From: Paulinella micropora
Lineage: Eukaryota; Cercozoa; Imbricatea; Euglyphida
NCBI GenBank assembly: GCA_009731375.1
Contig: BJOX01000232.1
Coordinates: forward strand, 152,500 to 195,287
Direction of reading: 5' to 3'
Length of the DNA stretch: 42,788 nt
Shown: in pieces, positions 22,398 to 34,124 of the stretch
How the letters are laid out: each line of letters opens with the position of its first letter
Position numbering within the stretch: the first letter of the stretch is position 1
Notes under the pieces: model-generated
Seen by the model: only the letters and a program-made list of their open reading frames with translations
Databases searched by the model: none
Told to the model about the DNA's origin: nothing
Translations under genes and position numbers: made by a program

Positions 22398-22815
22398 AGA
22401 AGAAGAAGAGAGAGAGAGAGAGAGAGATAGCTTACAACATGAAGAGAAGGAGGAGAAGGAGGCAAAGGAGGAGGAGAGGGAGGAGAAGGAGGAGGAGGGG
22501 AGGAGGAGAAGAAGGAAGGAAGGAAGGAAGGAAGGAAGAAGATGCAGAAGATGAAGATGATGAAGATGAAGATGAAGAAGAAGAAGAAGAAGAAGAAGAA
22601 GAAGAAGAAGAAGAAGAAGAAGAAGAAGAAGAATGATCGGACGCTCCTAAAGCTGTATTGTGTTGTCTTGTCTTGCAGCAACTAGCTACAACCCCTACCA
22701 TCTTTTTTTTCTTCTTTTTTTCCCCCCTTTCTCGTCTTAGCGCTCAGTGTTCGTCTGCTTATTTATCTGCATACATACAAGACAAGACACACACGTTTAG
22801 CTGCGGACTAAAATT

Positions 22816-22892
<77 letters not shown>

Positions 22893-22920
22893 CCCCTCTC
22901 CCTCTCTCTCTACACTCTTG
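22086..22920. repeat. (GATA)n, (GGTA)n, (GA)n, (GAA)n and (CT)n blocks with short islands
   Basis: Order: GATA/GGTA to 22275, a 45-base island, (GA)n/(GAA)n to 22430, a purine block of AGG/GAA triplets to 22635, unique DNA to 22815, then (CT)n. Translation of 22440-22635 gives only Arg/Glu or Ser runs, depending on strand. Confidence 0.9.
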
Positions 22921-22970
22921 CATAATTTTTTCCCTCTCTCCTCTTTGTCTTCCTTTGCTTCCTTCTGTAC

Positions 22971-23545
22971 TTCAGTATTAGTATCAGTATTAGTTATTAG
23001 TATTAGTATTAGTACTAGTACTAGTACTAGTATTAGTATTAGTATTAGTATTAGTATTAGTAGTATTAGTATAGTATTAGTATTAGCATCAGTATTAGTA
23101 TTAGTATTAGTATTAGTATTAGTTATTAGTATTAGTATTAGTTATTAGTATTAGTATTAGTATTAGTATTAGTATTAGTGTCAGTGTTAGTGTTAGTGTT
23201 AGTATTAGTATTAGTATTAGTATTAGTATTAGTATTAGTATTAGTGTTAGTATTAGTATTAGTATTAGTATTAGTATTAGTATTAGTATTAGTATTAGTG
23301 TCAGTGTTAGTGTTAGTGTTAGTATTAGTATTAGTATTAGTATTAGTATTAGTATAAGTATAAGTATAAGTATAAGTATTAGTATTAGTATTAGTATTAG
23401 TATTAGTATTGGTATTAGTGTTAGTGTTAGTGTTAGTATTAGTATTAGTATTGGTATTTGTGTTGTGTTAGTATCAGTATTAGTATTAGTATTAGTATAA
23501 GTATTAGTATTAGTATTAGTATTAGTATTAGTATTAGTATTAGAA
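22971..23545. repeat. (TTAGTA)n hexanucleotide array, ~575 bp
   Basis: Nearly 95 units of the hexamer AGTATT with CAGTGT, AGTACT and AAGTAT variants in phase. It is distinct from the tetranucleotides that dominate the window. It resembles a telomere-type unit only superficially (TTAGTA, not TTAGGG). Confidence 0.93.
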
Positions 23546-23546
23546 T

Positions 23547-23620
23547 AGGGTGATGTGTCGTAGCGGAATGTGTATACATATATATACATATATATATATA
23601 TATACACACTCACATATATA

Positions 23621-23657
<37 letters not shown>

Positions 23658-23951
23658 CTATGCATGTATATATATCTATGTGTGTATGTATGTATGTGTG
23701 TATGTGTGTATGTATGTTTACATGCTGACTTGGAACAAGAAGGGTGGCAGACTGATGGAAATGTATGTTTGTATGTATGTATGTATGTATGTATGTATGT
23801 ATGCGTGTATGTATGTATATATGCATGTATGTATGTATGTATGTGTGTGTATGTACGTGTGCATGTGTTTTAGGGTGGGGGGGTGATGTGTCGTAGCGGT
23901 ATTAATGTGTGTATATGTATGTACGTATGTATGTATGTATGTATGTATGTA

Positions 23952-23987
<36 letters not shown>

Positions 23988-24841
23988 TGTGCATGTGTTT
24001 TAGGGTGGCGGGGTGATGTGTCGTAGCGGTATGTGTGTATATGTATGTACGTATGTATGTATGTATGTATGTGTATGTGTGTGTGTGTGTGTGTGTGTGT
24101 ACGTGTGCATGTGTTTTAGGGTGGCGGGGTGATGTGTCGTAGCGTGTGTATGTATATGTATGTATGTATATGTATATGTATGTATGTATATGTATGTATG
24201 TATGTGTATGTGTGTGCGTATGTTGTCATACCGTGTCATAGTGGTATGTGTTTATGTGCGTATGTATGTATTTGTGTATGTATATGTGTGTGTGTGTGTT
24301 TGTTTGGGACAATATGGGCAGCGGCGTGATGTGTCGTGGCAATATGTGCGTTATGTGCGTATGTGTATGTATGTGTATGTATGTGTCTGTTTGTGCGAGT
24401 GTGTTTGTGTTTGTCTAGGCCAATGAGGGTGGCGGCGTGATATGTCGTAGTGCTATGTGTCTATGTGCGTATGTATGTGTGTGTATGTGTATGTATGTGC
24501 GAGTGTGTTTGTGTTTGTCTGGGACAATAAGGGTGGCGGAGTGATGTGTCGTAGTGCTATGTGTGTATGTGCGTATGTATGTGTATGTATGTGTATGTAT
24601 GTGTAAGTGTGTGTGTTTGTCTGGGACAATAAGGGTGGCGGTGTATGTATGCATGTATGTGTGTGTGTGTGTGTGTGTGTGCCTGGGACAAGAAAGGTGG
24701 AGGCGTAATGTGACGTAGCGGTATGTGTGTATGTGCGTATGTGTATGCATGTATGTATGTGTGTGTGTGTGTGTTATGTATGTGTATGTGTGTGTGTGTG
24801 TGTGTGTGTTTGTTTGTCTGGGACAATAAGGGTGGCGGCGT
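23547..24841 (-). repeat. Array of ~10 3'-half copies of the exon at 24946-25033, in (TATG)n
   Basis: Each unit carries the - strand sequence CGCTACGACACATCACGCC plus the following ACCC and usually TTATTGTCCCAG, the last part of the exon at 24946-25033. Units are spaced 70-330 bases apart by TATG/TG repeats. Copies differ by several substitutions and some have lost the final CAG. They lie downstream of the full exon in the sense of the - strand gene. Confidence 0.85.
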
Positions 24842-24893
24842 GTGATGTGTCGTAGCGGTATGTGTATGTGTGTGTGTATGTATGTGTATGTGT

Positions 24894-24925
<32 letters not shown>

Positions 24926-24945
24926 CTGTGTGTGTATATGTGCAC

Positions 24946-25033
24946 CTGGGACAAGAAAGGTGGTGGCGTGATATGTCGTAGCGGTATGGTGTTGTTATTG
25001 CGCTGTGCTTCCTGCTGCAGCTCAGTTTGCGGC
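24946..25033 (-). CDS. Exon of large - strand gene (Gln/Pro-rich)
   Basis: Bounded by CTGCCTAG (acceptor) and TGTCCCAG|GTGCAC (donor). After one leading base come 29 open codons ending in phase 0: [20 protein letters not shown] then PPPFLSQ. The two-base overhang of the exon at 26946 joins it in frame. It is the parent of half-copies on both sides: 5' halves with acceptor at 25235 and 25438 (and a diverged one at 26051), and 3' halves at 23547-24841. No domain was recognised. It is the most downstream exon I can place for this gene, so the stop codon is not in hand. Confidence 0.6.
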
Positions 25034-25089
25034 CTAGGCAGATAGATAGATAGGTAGATAGATAGGTAGGTAGGTAGGTAGGTAGGCAG

Positions 25090-25120
<31 letters not shown>

Positions 25121-25166
25121 GATAGGTAGGTAGGTAGGTAGGTAGATAGGTAGGTAGGTAGGTAGG

Positions 25167-25234
<68 letters not shown>

Positions 25235-25321
25235 GTGTTATTGCGCTGTGCTTCCTGCTGCAGTTCAGTTTGCGTCCTAGACAGATAGACAGATAGGTAG
25301 GTAGGTAGGTAGGTAGGTAGG

Positions 25322-25361
<40 letters not shown>

Positions 25362-25378
25362 AAAATAGGTAGGTAGGT

Positions 25379-25437
<59 letters not shown>

Positions 25438-25485
25438 GTGTTATTGGGCTGTGCTTCCTGCTGCAGCTCACTTTGCGTCCTAGAC

Positions 25486-25523
<38 letters not shown>

Positions 25524-25564
25524 GTAGGTAGGTAGGTAGGTAGGTAGGTAGGTAGGTAGGTAGG

Positions 25565-25606
<42 letters not shown>

Positions 25607-25607
25607 C
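25034..25607 (-). repeat. (GATA)n/(GGTA)n intron with two 5'-half exon copies
   Basis: Copies at 25235-25280 and 25438-25483 carry, on the - strand, CTAG acceptor plus GACGCAAACTGAACTGCAGC and the following bases to about AATAACAC. They stop abruptly before GATA repeats and have no donor. Both lie upstream of the full exon at 24946-25033. Confidence 0.85.
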
Positions 25608-25699
25608 GTTTGGTCTATCAGCGCTGCATATCCGAAGACATAGGCATCCATTCCACCCCGCCGCCAATCGGCGACTGGGCAGCGGGCTGGGAGTGGGCA
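25608..25699 (-). CDS. Candidate alternative exon of - strand gene
   Basis: A unique 92-base island between CGGGACTAG (acceptor) and GTATCT (donor). In phase 0 it reads [19 protein letters not shown] without a stop and leaves two bases that join the exon at 24946 in frame. The exon at 26946 however ends with a two-base overhang. Entering from there gives [15 protein letters not shown] then TGA at 25618-25620. It could be an alternative last exon, be preceded by an exon I have not found, or be normally skipped. Confidence 0.45.
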
Positions 25700-25726
25700 C
25701 TAGTCCCGATAGATAGATAGATAGAC

Positions 25727-25758
<32 letters not shown>

Positions 25759-25944
25759 GGATAGATAGATAGATGGATAGATAGATAGATGGATAGATAG
25801 ATAGATGGATAGATAGATAGATAGATAGATAGATAGGTAGATAGGTAGCTAGATAGGTAGGTAGGTAGATAGGTAGATAGGTAGGTAGGTAGATAGGTAG
25901 GTAGGTAGGTAGATAGGTAGATAGGTAGGTAGATAGGTAAATAA

Positions 25945-26043
<99 letters not shown>

Positions 26044-26048
26044 TATAG
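25700..26048. repeat. (GATA)n/(GGTA)n microsatellite
   Basis: Intron repeat with GGAT, GGTA and GAAA variants. Confidence 0.95.
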
Positions 26049-26050
26049 AT

Positions 26051-26083
26051 GTTTGGGCTGTGCAGGGCTTTCTGCTGCAGTCC

Positions 26084-26088
<5 letters not shown>
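26051..26088 (-). pseudogene. Diverged 5'-half copy of the exon at 24946-25033
   Basis: On the - strand, GTAAG then GACTGCAGCAGAAAGC and GCACAGCCCAAACATC match CTGCAGCAGGAAGCACAGCGCAA with an internal deletion and insertion. No donor. It is embedded between (CATA)n and (GATA)n. Confidence 0.6.
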
Positions 26089-26114
<26 letters not shown>

Positions 26115-26433
26115 CATACATACATGCATGCATGCATACATACATACATACATACATACATACATACATACATACATACATACATACATACATGCATGCA
26201 TGCATGCATACATACATACATACATACATACATACATACATACATACATACATACATACATACATACATACATACATACATACATACATACATACGTACA
26301 TACATACGTACATACATACATACAGACATACATACATACATACATACATACATACATACATACATACATACATACGTACATGCATGCCTGCATAGACATA
26401 CACACGCAAATAAATAGATAGATAGATGGATAA

Positions 26434-26476
<43 letters not shown>

Positions 26477-26516
26477 TAGATAGATAGATAGATAGATAGA
26501 TAGGTAGGTAGGTAGG

Positions 26517-26559
<43 letters not shown>

Positions 26560-26618
26560 GTAGATAGATAGATAGATAGATAGCTAGATAGATAGATAGA
26601 TAGATGGATAGATAGATG

Positions 26619-26655
<37 letters not shown>

Positions 26656-26740
26656 GATAGATAAGAAAGATAGATAAGATAGGTAGATAGGTTAGATAGA
26701 TAGATTAGGTAGATAGATTAGATAGTTAGATGGATAGATG

Positions 26741-26778
<38 letters not shown>

Positions 26779-26840
26779 ATAGATAGATAGATAGATAGAT
26801 TAGATAGATAGATAGATAGATAGAAGATAGATAGACAGAC

Positions 26841-26874
<34 letters not shown>

Positions 26875-26903
26875 TATGTGGATATATGGATAGATATAGA
26901 TAG

Positions 26904-26941
<38 letters not shown>

Positions 26942-26945
26942 TTAC
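26089..26945. repeat. (CATA)n then (GATA)n microsatellite
   Basis: About 300 bases of TACA units with GCATGCATG islets, followed by 530 bases of GATA variants. Confidence 0.95.
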
Positions 26946-26985
26946 CTCTCTTCTAGGCTCTTGGTATTACTGGTGTCCAAACCAC
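26946..26985 (-). CDS. 40-base exon of large - strand gene
   Basis: Between TACCTTTGTAG and GAGAG|GTAACT, in the middle of (GATA)n. Using the one-base overhang from 27175 it reads [13 protein letters not shown] and leaves AG, which fits the exon at 24946. Both borders are good splice consensus and there is no other unique DNA nearby. Confidence 0.6.
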
Positions 26986-26994
26986 CTACAAAGG

Positions 26995-27031
<37 letters not shown>

Positions 27032-27053
27032 GCAATCATGTCTAACTATCTAA

Positions 27054-27144
<91 letters not shown>

Positions 27145-27174
27145 CCTATCTACCTTCCTACCTACCTACCTTAC
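26986..27174. repeat. (GATA)n and (TATC)n repeats
   Basis: The strand of the repeat switches from GATA to TATC near 27040, so the tract forms a loose inverted repeat, and it ends in CTAC units at the donor of the exon at 27175. Confidence 0.95.
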
Positions 27175-27547
27175 CTAGTGCTCCATGGGCAGGGCTGTGT
27201 GAGCCATGCACAGAGCCACGCAAGCCATACGCCGAGCCATCCAAGCCATGCACCGAGCCATTATTCAAGCCACGAGTAGACCGGTCGAGGCCATGGCCGG
27301 AGCCACCGAGGCTATTGTGGCTAGGGGGGCTAGTGGAATGCAGCGAGGAGTCGAGAGGAATTGGCGCGACAGGCAGGGCCGGTGCGATGTGGGACATGCT
27401 GGCCCGGTCGGGAAGCCGGCCGCTGACTGCTGCCGCCACGGCCTGAGCCGGGCCATTTCTGCTTGGCAGAGGTGGTAAGGAGGTGCGTTTAGCGTAGCCA
27501 GGGGAAGTGGGGTACATGTCAGCGGAAGTGGGGGAGGCAGGGGCCGC
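27175..27547 (-). CDS. Largest exon of - strand gene: Ser/Pro/Gly-rich, with internal repeats
   Basis: 373 bases between CTATCTCCCCATAG and CACTAG|GTAAGG, both strong. The only frame open throughout starts in phase 0: a Pro/Ala/Ser-rich stretch ([20 protein letters not shown]), an Ala/Arg part, then tandem imperfect repeats of the type GSxHGLDxSxxGLxxG ([28 protein letters not shown]). It leaves one base that fits the 40-base exon at 26946, and its start fits the phase-0 end of the exon at 29439. The composition predicts a disordered linker or scaffold region. No family was recognised. GC content is far above the flanking repeats, as expected of a real exon. Confidence 0.68.
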
Positions 27548-27550
27548 CTA

Positions 27551-27592
27551 TGGGGAGATAGATAGATAGATAGATAGATGGATGGATGGATG

Positions 27593-27647
<55 letters not shown>

Positions 27648-27706
27648 GGATGGATGGATGGATGGATGGATAGATAGATAAGTAGGTAGATAGGTAGGTA
27701 AATAGG

Positions 27707-27739
<33 letters not shown>

Positions 27740-27782
27740 GGATGGATGGATGGATGGATGGATAGATAGATAGATAGATAGT

Positions 27783-27815
<33 letters not shown>

Positions 27816-27816
27816 G

Positions 27817-27854
<38 letters not shown>

Positions 27855-27886
27855 AAAATAGATAGAAAATAGATAGAAAGATAGAT

Positions 27887-27920
<34 letters not shown>

Positions 27921-27968
27921 GTAGGTAGGTAGGTAGGTAGGTAGGTAGATAGATAGATAGATAGATAG
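27551..27968. repeat. (GATA)n/(GATG)n/(GGTA)n microsatellite
   Basis: Supplies the pyrimidine tract, read on the - strand, for the acceptor at 27548. Confidence 0.95.
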
Positions 27969-28619
27969 ATGAGATATCGACTAATGTCAGAAAAAATGAG
28001 CTTCTGATTTCGTCAACCAAGGAAGTCTGTAAAGTATTGACCCGATGCCCAGCTAAGCCGTGATGTTTGCACGGAAGGGACTGATACAGGCGATACCAAA
28101 GCTCCCTAGTACCAGGCGGGGCCAGGGCTCGTTCCATAAAGCGCCCCTTGCAGAACGAGCTCCCACCTCCATTACAGAGGGCCCAGTAAGCAGATGGAGT
28201 TTCGAGACTGTTCGACAGTCTAGTATAAACCGACAGAGCACTGTGGGTTTTATTCCGGGCTCAACAAGCGAGAAAGGGCACCCTGAGGGAACAGGATTGT
28301 GCTTCCCGTCGCTATTTCGGCATGTGACTTATAGGCGTATGGCTAGGCACACATAAGGCACCCCACCACGGGCCCAGCACACCCACACCATCCCCTAATT
28401 CTCTGTCTGTCGACAGATGGCACCCATTTCAAAAAATCAAGCCCAAGAGAGGGTCAGTGACACCTCAAGTGGCCTTGGTTCATTCCGTAGAGTAAGTGAT
28501 AAGATCAACTGATGAAATATCGACTAATGTCAGAAAAAAGGAGCTTCTGATTTCGTCAACCAGGAAGTCTGTGGGTAAAGTATTAACCCGATGCCCAGCT
28601 AAGCCGTGATGTTTGCACG
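27969..28619 (-). repeat. ~540 bp dispersed repeat, inverted: full unit plus partial unit
   Basis: Read on the - strand: a partial unit (28619-28515) whose start is lost against (TATC)n, then a complete unit (28514-27969) ending in (TATC)n. This is the same partial-then-full dimer order as at 13346-14046. Confidence 0.85.
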
Positions 28620-29434
<815 letters not shown>

Positions 29435-29438
29435 GTAC

Positions 29439-29512
29439 CAGGTATGGGTTAGAGGCTGAGTAGAGGTCCGAGAGGAGAGGAGGAGGTTGGTAGACTGGTG
29501 ACAGTTGACCGC
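29439..29512 (-). CDS. Exon of - strand gene (Pro/Leu/Ser-rich)
   Basis: 74 bases between CTCTCTTTAG and ATACCTG|GTACAT. With the one-base overhang of 31384 it reads GGQL then SPVYQPPPLLSDLYSASNPY and L, ending in phase 0, which matches the start of the exon at 27175. No stop in this frame. It is unique DNA flanked by (GATA)n and a poly-G tract. Confidence 0.62.
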
Positions 29513-29540
29513 CTAAAGAGAGAGACAGAGAGAGAGAGAG

Positions 29541-29779
29541 GGGGGGGGGGGGGGGGGGNNNNNNNNNNNNNNNNNNNNNNNNNNNNNNNNNNNNNNNNNN
29601 NNNNNNNNNNNNNNNNNNNNNNNNNNNNNNNNNNNNNNNNNNNNNNNNNNNNNNNNNNNNNNNNNNNNNNNNNNNNNNNNNNNNNNNNNNNNNNNNNNNN
29701 NNNNNNNNNNNNNNNNNNNNNNNNNNNNNNNNNNNNNNNNNNNNNNNNNNNNNNNNNNNNNNNNNNNNNNNNNNNNNNN

Positions 29780-29810
<31 letters not shown>
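29541..29810. other. Poly-G tract with assembly gap
   Basis: G runs of 18 and about 31 bases flank an N run at 29559-29779. Probably a sequencing or assembly end artefact at GGGA-type repeats. Confidence 0.9.
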
Positions 29811-29812
<2 letters not shown>

Positions 29813-29835
29813 GGGAGAGAGAGAGAGGAAGGGGG

Positions 29836-29941
29836 TACATACATACATACATACATACATACATACATACATACATACATACGCATAAAAGGGGAGGATG
29901 GGGACGGAGCAAGGTACATACATACATACATACATACATAC

Positions 29942-29972
<31 letters not shown>

Positions 29973-30062
29973 ACCTAGGGAGGTAGGAAGGGAAGCATCC
30001 TTGGAATATACATACATACATACATACATACATACATACATACATACATACATACATACATA
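29836..30062. repeat. (CATA)n with two copies of a 25-base island
   Basis: Islands near 29885-29915 and 29971-30006 resemble the possible micro-exon at 30069-30093 (AGGAAGGGAAGCATCC type). They are separated by CATA repeats. Confidence 0.75.
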
Positions 30063-30068
30063 GATAAC

Positions 30069-30093
30069 CTTGAGAGGTAGGAAGGGAAGCACC
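30069..30093 (-). other. Possible 25-base micro-exon
   Basis: Bordered by GTATCCAG and CTCAAG|GTTATC on the - strand. A downstream copy keeps the GTTATG donor. Inclusion would bring a stop in the exon at 29439 or 27175 in every frame I tried, so it is an alternative or non-coding exon, or not an exon. Confidence 0.35.
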
Positions 30094-30118
30094 CTGGATA
30101 CGACCTATAAATATATAT

Positions 30119-30243
<125 letters not shown>

Positions 30244-30253
30244 NNNNNNNNNN

Positions 30254-30552
30254 TAGCCCGGGCTAGGTCCCTGCGGGGGTTTCACCTACATACCTATCTA
30301 TCATTGTAGCTTGCGCAAGCTTACGGTGCTCAAAACACTTGGACTAACGGCTTCCTTTTCTTTCTCTTCTTCCTTATCCTCCCACTCTCCATTCCTAGAT
30401 TGCCTTTTTCTTCAACGTCCTTCCTCCTCTTCTTTTTCCAGAACACAGTCTACCCGTGATTCCCATCCCGGACACATGCACAGTACAGAAATTATTGTTT
30501 GATGTGAAACTGCGTTCCTTTGCAAGGACTACATTCCTTTGCGACATCTCAT
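30254..30552 (+). mobile_element. LINE 3'UTR fragment with internal deletion
   Basis: TAGCCCGGGCTAGGTCCCTG of the LINE 3' region, with a short replaced stretch (CACCTACATACCTATCTATC instead of the AGGCCTCATAC part), then the full 3'UTR to GCGACATCTCATC and a (TATC)n tail. It lies antisense to the large - strand gene. Confidence 0.88.
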
Positions 30553-31383
<831 letters not shown>

Positions 31384-31432
31384 CTTGAATAAGCTGTTTC
31401 CTCCAATCGGCCCCAGTATCCTCCTCCTTTAC
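31384..31432 (-). CDS. Exon of - strand gene; parent of an 11-copy half-exon array
   Basis: 49 bases between CTATCTAG and TTCAAG|GTGATAG. Entered in phase 0 it reads [16 protein letters not shown] and leaves one base that fits 29439. About eleven diverged copies of its first ~30 bases, with the acceptor side but without LIQ or a donor, lie upstream at 31551-32880. Confidence 0.62.
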
Positions 31433-31433
31433 C

Positions 31434-31471
<38 letters not shown>

Positions 31472-31481
31472 CATATATTAC

Positions 31482-31549
<68 letters not shown>

Positions 31550-31550
31550 G

Positions 31551-31573
31551 TCCCCAGTATCCTCCTCCTTAAC

Positions 31574-31608
<35 letters not shown>

Positions 31609-31980
31609 CAAAAATATGTATGTATGGAATTTATGTATGTATGAATGTATGTCTGTATGTATGCATGTATGTATGTATGTATGTATGTCTTCAGTCGGCT
31701 CCAGTATCCTCCTCCATGACGCATGTATGTATGTATGTATGTATGTATGTATGTATGTCTTCAGTCGGCTCCAGTATCCTCCTCCATGACGCATGTATGT
31801 ATGTATGTATGTATGTAAATATGTATGTATGTATGTAATGTATGTAATGTATGTAATGTATGTATGTATGTATGTATGTATGTATGTATGTCTTCAATCG
31901 GCCCCAGTATCCTCCTCCTTTACGCATGTATGTATGTATGGAATGTATGTATGTATGATGTATGTATGTATGTACGTATG

Positions 31981-32011
<31 letters not shown>

Positions 32012-32415
32012 TGTATGTATGTAATGTATGTATGGAATGTATGTATGTAATGTATGTATGTAATGTATGTAAGTATGTATGTATGTATGTATGTCTTCAG
32101 TCGGCTCCAGTATCCTCCTCCATGACGCATGTATGTATGTATGTATGTATGTATGTCTTCAATCGGCCCCAGTATCCTCATCCTTTACGCATGTATGTAT
32201 GTATGTATGTATGTATGTATGTATGTATGTGTGTGTGTATGTATGTGTGTATGTATGCATGTATGCATGTATGTATGCATGCATGCAGGCTGCATGCATG
32301 CATGCATGTATGTATGTATGCATGCATGCATGTATGTATTTGTGTATGTATGTAAGTAAGTAAGTATGTATGTATGTATGTATGTATGTACTCCTCCCTC
32401 CTATACGCATGTATG

Positions 32416-32449
<34 letters not shown>

Positions 32450-32880
32450 TGTACGCATGCATGCATGCATGTACGTATGTATGTATGTATGTACTCCTCC
32501 CTCCTATACGCATGTATGTATGTATGTATGTATGTGTGTATGTATGTATGGTTATGTATGTATGTTTATGTATGTATGTATGTATGTATGTATGTCAATC
32601 AACCTCAGTATCCTCCTTCTATACCTAAGTACGTACGTACGTACGTACGTACGTACGTATGCATGTATGTATGTATGTATGTATGTTTATGTATGTATGT
32701 ATTATGTATGTATGTCAATCAACCCCAGTATCCTCCTTCTGTACGTAAGTACGTACGTACGTATGTATGTATGTATGTATGTATGTATGTTTGTGTATGT
32801 ATGTATGTATGTATGTATGTATGTATGTATGTACGTATGTACGTATGTATCTCTTAAATCGGCCCCAGTATCCTCCTCTT
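31551..32880 (-). repeat. Array of ~11 5'-half copies of the exon at 31384-31432 in (TATG)n
   Basis: On the + strand each unit reads roughly CAATCGGCCCCAGTATCCTC then CTCC(TTTA)CG. They occur near 31551, 31687, 31757, 31890, 32095, 32156, 32391, 32491, 32596, 32716 and 32852. Copies fall into sub-families (ATCGGCCCC, GTCGGCTCC, ATCAACCCC), and adjacent copies are more alike, which indicates stepwise tandem duplication. Units are separated by (TATG)n with GTAC and GCAT islets. Confidence 0.88.
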
Positions 32881-32967
32881 ATACGTATGTATGTATGTAT
32901 TTATGTATGTATGTATGTATGTATGCATGCATGCATGTATTGTATGTATTGTATGTATTGTGTGTAT

Positions 32968-33150
32968 GTGTTCAGCATATACCCGATGCTTTCCCTCTTC
33001 TTTCTGCCCCCCTCCTCCTCCACCTCCTCCTCCCCCTCCTCCTCCTCCATTGTATGTATTGTATTATATGTATTGTTTGTATTGTATGAATGCGTTCTTT
33101 CTCCTCCCCGCCTCCTCCACCTCCTCCCCCTCCTCCTCCATTGCATGTAT
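32968..33150 (-). repeat. Two 3'-half copies of the acidic exon at 33205-33272
   Basis: Both have the GGA-rich (Glu) body. One keeps the donor context, GGGTATATGCTGAACAC against GGTATGCTGAACG in the full exon. The other shares the intron sequence ATTCATACAATACAAACAAT that follows the full exon. Confidence 0.7.
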
Positions 33151-33204
33151 TGAAAATATTGAATTATATGTATTGTTTGTATTGTATGAATACGTTCAGC
33201 ATAC

Positions 33205-33272
33205 CTGCGGCTTCTCGTCTTCTTCCTCCCCCTCTCCCTCCTCCTCCTTTTCTTTATCCTCCTCTTCATCTC
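33205..33272 (-). CDS. Acidic exon of - strand gene
   Basis: 68 bases between CTACATGTATGTAG-type repeat ending TGTAG and GCCGCAG|GTATGC. With two leading bases it encodes 22 residues, DEEEDKEKEEEGEGEEEDEK then PQ, ending in phase 0, which fits the exon at 31384. The only other open frame gives a pure Arg/Lys run. The incoming one-base overhang does not match the phase-0 end of the exon at 34125, so an intervening exon of 3n+1 bases is expected. Confidence 0.58.
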
Positions 33273-33300
33273 CTACATACATACATTCAGACATAAAGAC

Positions 33301-33420
33301 GAGTGAAAAAATTCGGCCAGGAAATATTTCGGCCAGTGATTTCTCACCGCAGAATACGTTGTTTTTGCACAAAACATTGGGTGGCCGGAATTCTTCCCTG
33401 TCTCTTCACCGCAAGATACG

Positions 33421-33451
<31 letters not shown>
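33301..33451 (+). mobile_element. Dispersed short repeat ending in poly(T), copy 1
   Basis: About 120 bases with GGCCAGGAAATATTTCGGCC, CACCGCAGAATACGTTGTTT, TTGCACAAAAC and a closing CACCGCA, followed by about 30 T. It matches 38487-38632 at about 90%. Non-coding. The poly(T), or poly(A) on the other strand, suggests a SINE-like or processed element. Confidence 0.7.
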
Positions 33452-33460
<9 letters not shown>

Positions 33461-33506
33461 TTTTTCCNNNNNNNNNNNNNNNNNNNNNNNNNNNNNNNNN
33501 NNNNNN

Positions 33507-33537
<31 letters not shown>
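33452..33537. other. Poly-T tract with gap
   Basis: T runs flank N bases at 33468-33506. The gap falls where the reading-frame analysis predicts a missing exon of the - strand gene. Confidence 0.9.
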
Positions 33538-33542
<5 letters not shown>

Positions 33543-33580
33543 TCTCTGCTGACTCCCGCAGTCTCGGACAGATACATACC
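33538..33580 (-). other. Unclear island related to the half-exon array at 33643-33792
   Basis: On the - strand CCGAGACTGCGGGAGTCAGC matches the array motif CCGAGACTGTGG, then continues AGAGAGATTTAA into poly(A). One frame gives SETAGVSREI then TAA. It could be the 3' part of an exon whose 5' part is in the array, or a chance stop. Confidence 0.35.
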
Positions 33581-33592
33581 CACATACATACA

Positions 33593-33624
<32 letters not shown>

Positions 33625-33642
33625 CATACATACATACATACT

Positions 33643-33792
33643 CAGTCTCGGAATACTAATTTGGTAAGACATACATACATACATACATAAATCCACAGTC
33701 TCGGAATACTGACTTGGTAAGACATACATACATACATACATACATACATACATACATACATCCACAGTCTCGCAATACTGACTTGGCAAGAC
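33643..33792 (-). repeat. Three 5'-half copies of an exon not found complete
   Basis: Each copy on the - strand has an acceptor-like TTACCAAGTCAG, then TATTCCGAGACTGTGGAT, in (CATA)n. An inverted copy is at 35489-35516. No full exon with a donor is assembled next to them. Confidence 0.65.
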
Positions 33793-33851
33793 ATACATAA
33801 ATACATAAATACATAAATACATACATACATACATACATACATACATACATA

Positions 33852-34052
33852 CATTCCTCCTTCGCTTGCTTTCCCACCACTGGAACACTTCCATAAGACA
33901 TACTTACATACATACATACATCCATAAATACATACACACATACATACATACATACATACATACATACATACATTACATAGATATATACATACATACATAC
34001 ATACCTTCCTTTCCCACCACTGGAACACTTCCATACCGTACACTAGACTTGC
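33852..34052 (-). repeat. Two 3'-half copies of the exon at 34125-34189
   Basis: Near 34003-34052 (TATGGAAGTGTTCCAGTGGT, then GGGAAAGGAAG|GTATGT, donor kept) and near 33852-33897 (same core, extended by GCAAGCGAAGGAGGA). They lie downstream of the full exon on the - strand, within (CATA)n. Confidence 0.85.
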
Positions 34053-34124
34053 ATACATACATACATACATACATACATACATAGATACATACATAGATAC
34101 ATAGATACATACATACATACATAC

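Noticed and set aside
22440-22635. Acidic/basic protein (RRRR...EEEEE) or poly-Ser protein
   Set aside because: The block is AGG/GAA triplet repeat open on both strands, with no splice-linked neighbour.
23119-26421. Open frames reading [16 protein letters not shown] or TNTNTN on both strands
   Set aside because: Translated (TATG)n, (CATA)n and (TTAGTA)n. Both strands and several frames are open at once, which real coding sequence does not show.
29541-29810. Poly-G tract as a quadruplex or functional element
   Set aside because: It flanks an N run, as at 42387-42401, and looks like a contig-end artefact.
31551-32880. CRISPR-like pattern of ~35-base cores at intervals
   Set aside because: The cores are diverging copies of an exon half and the spacers are microsatellite. 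Context is eukaryotic, with no cas genes.
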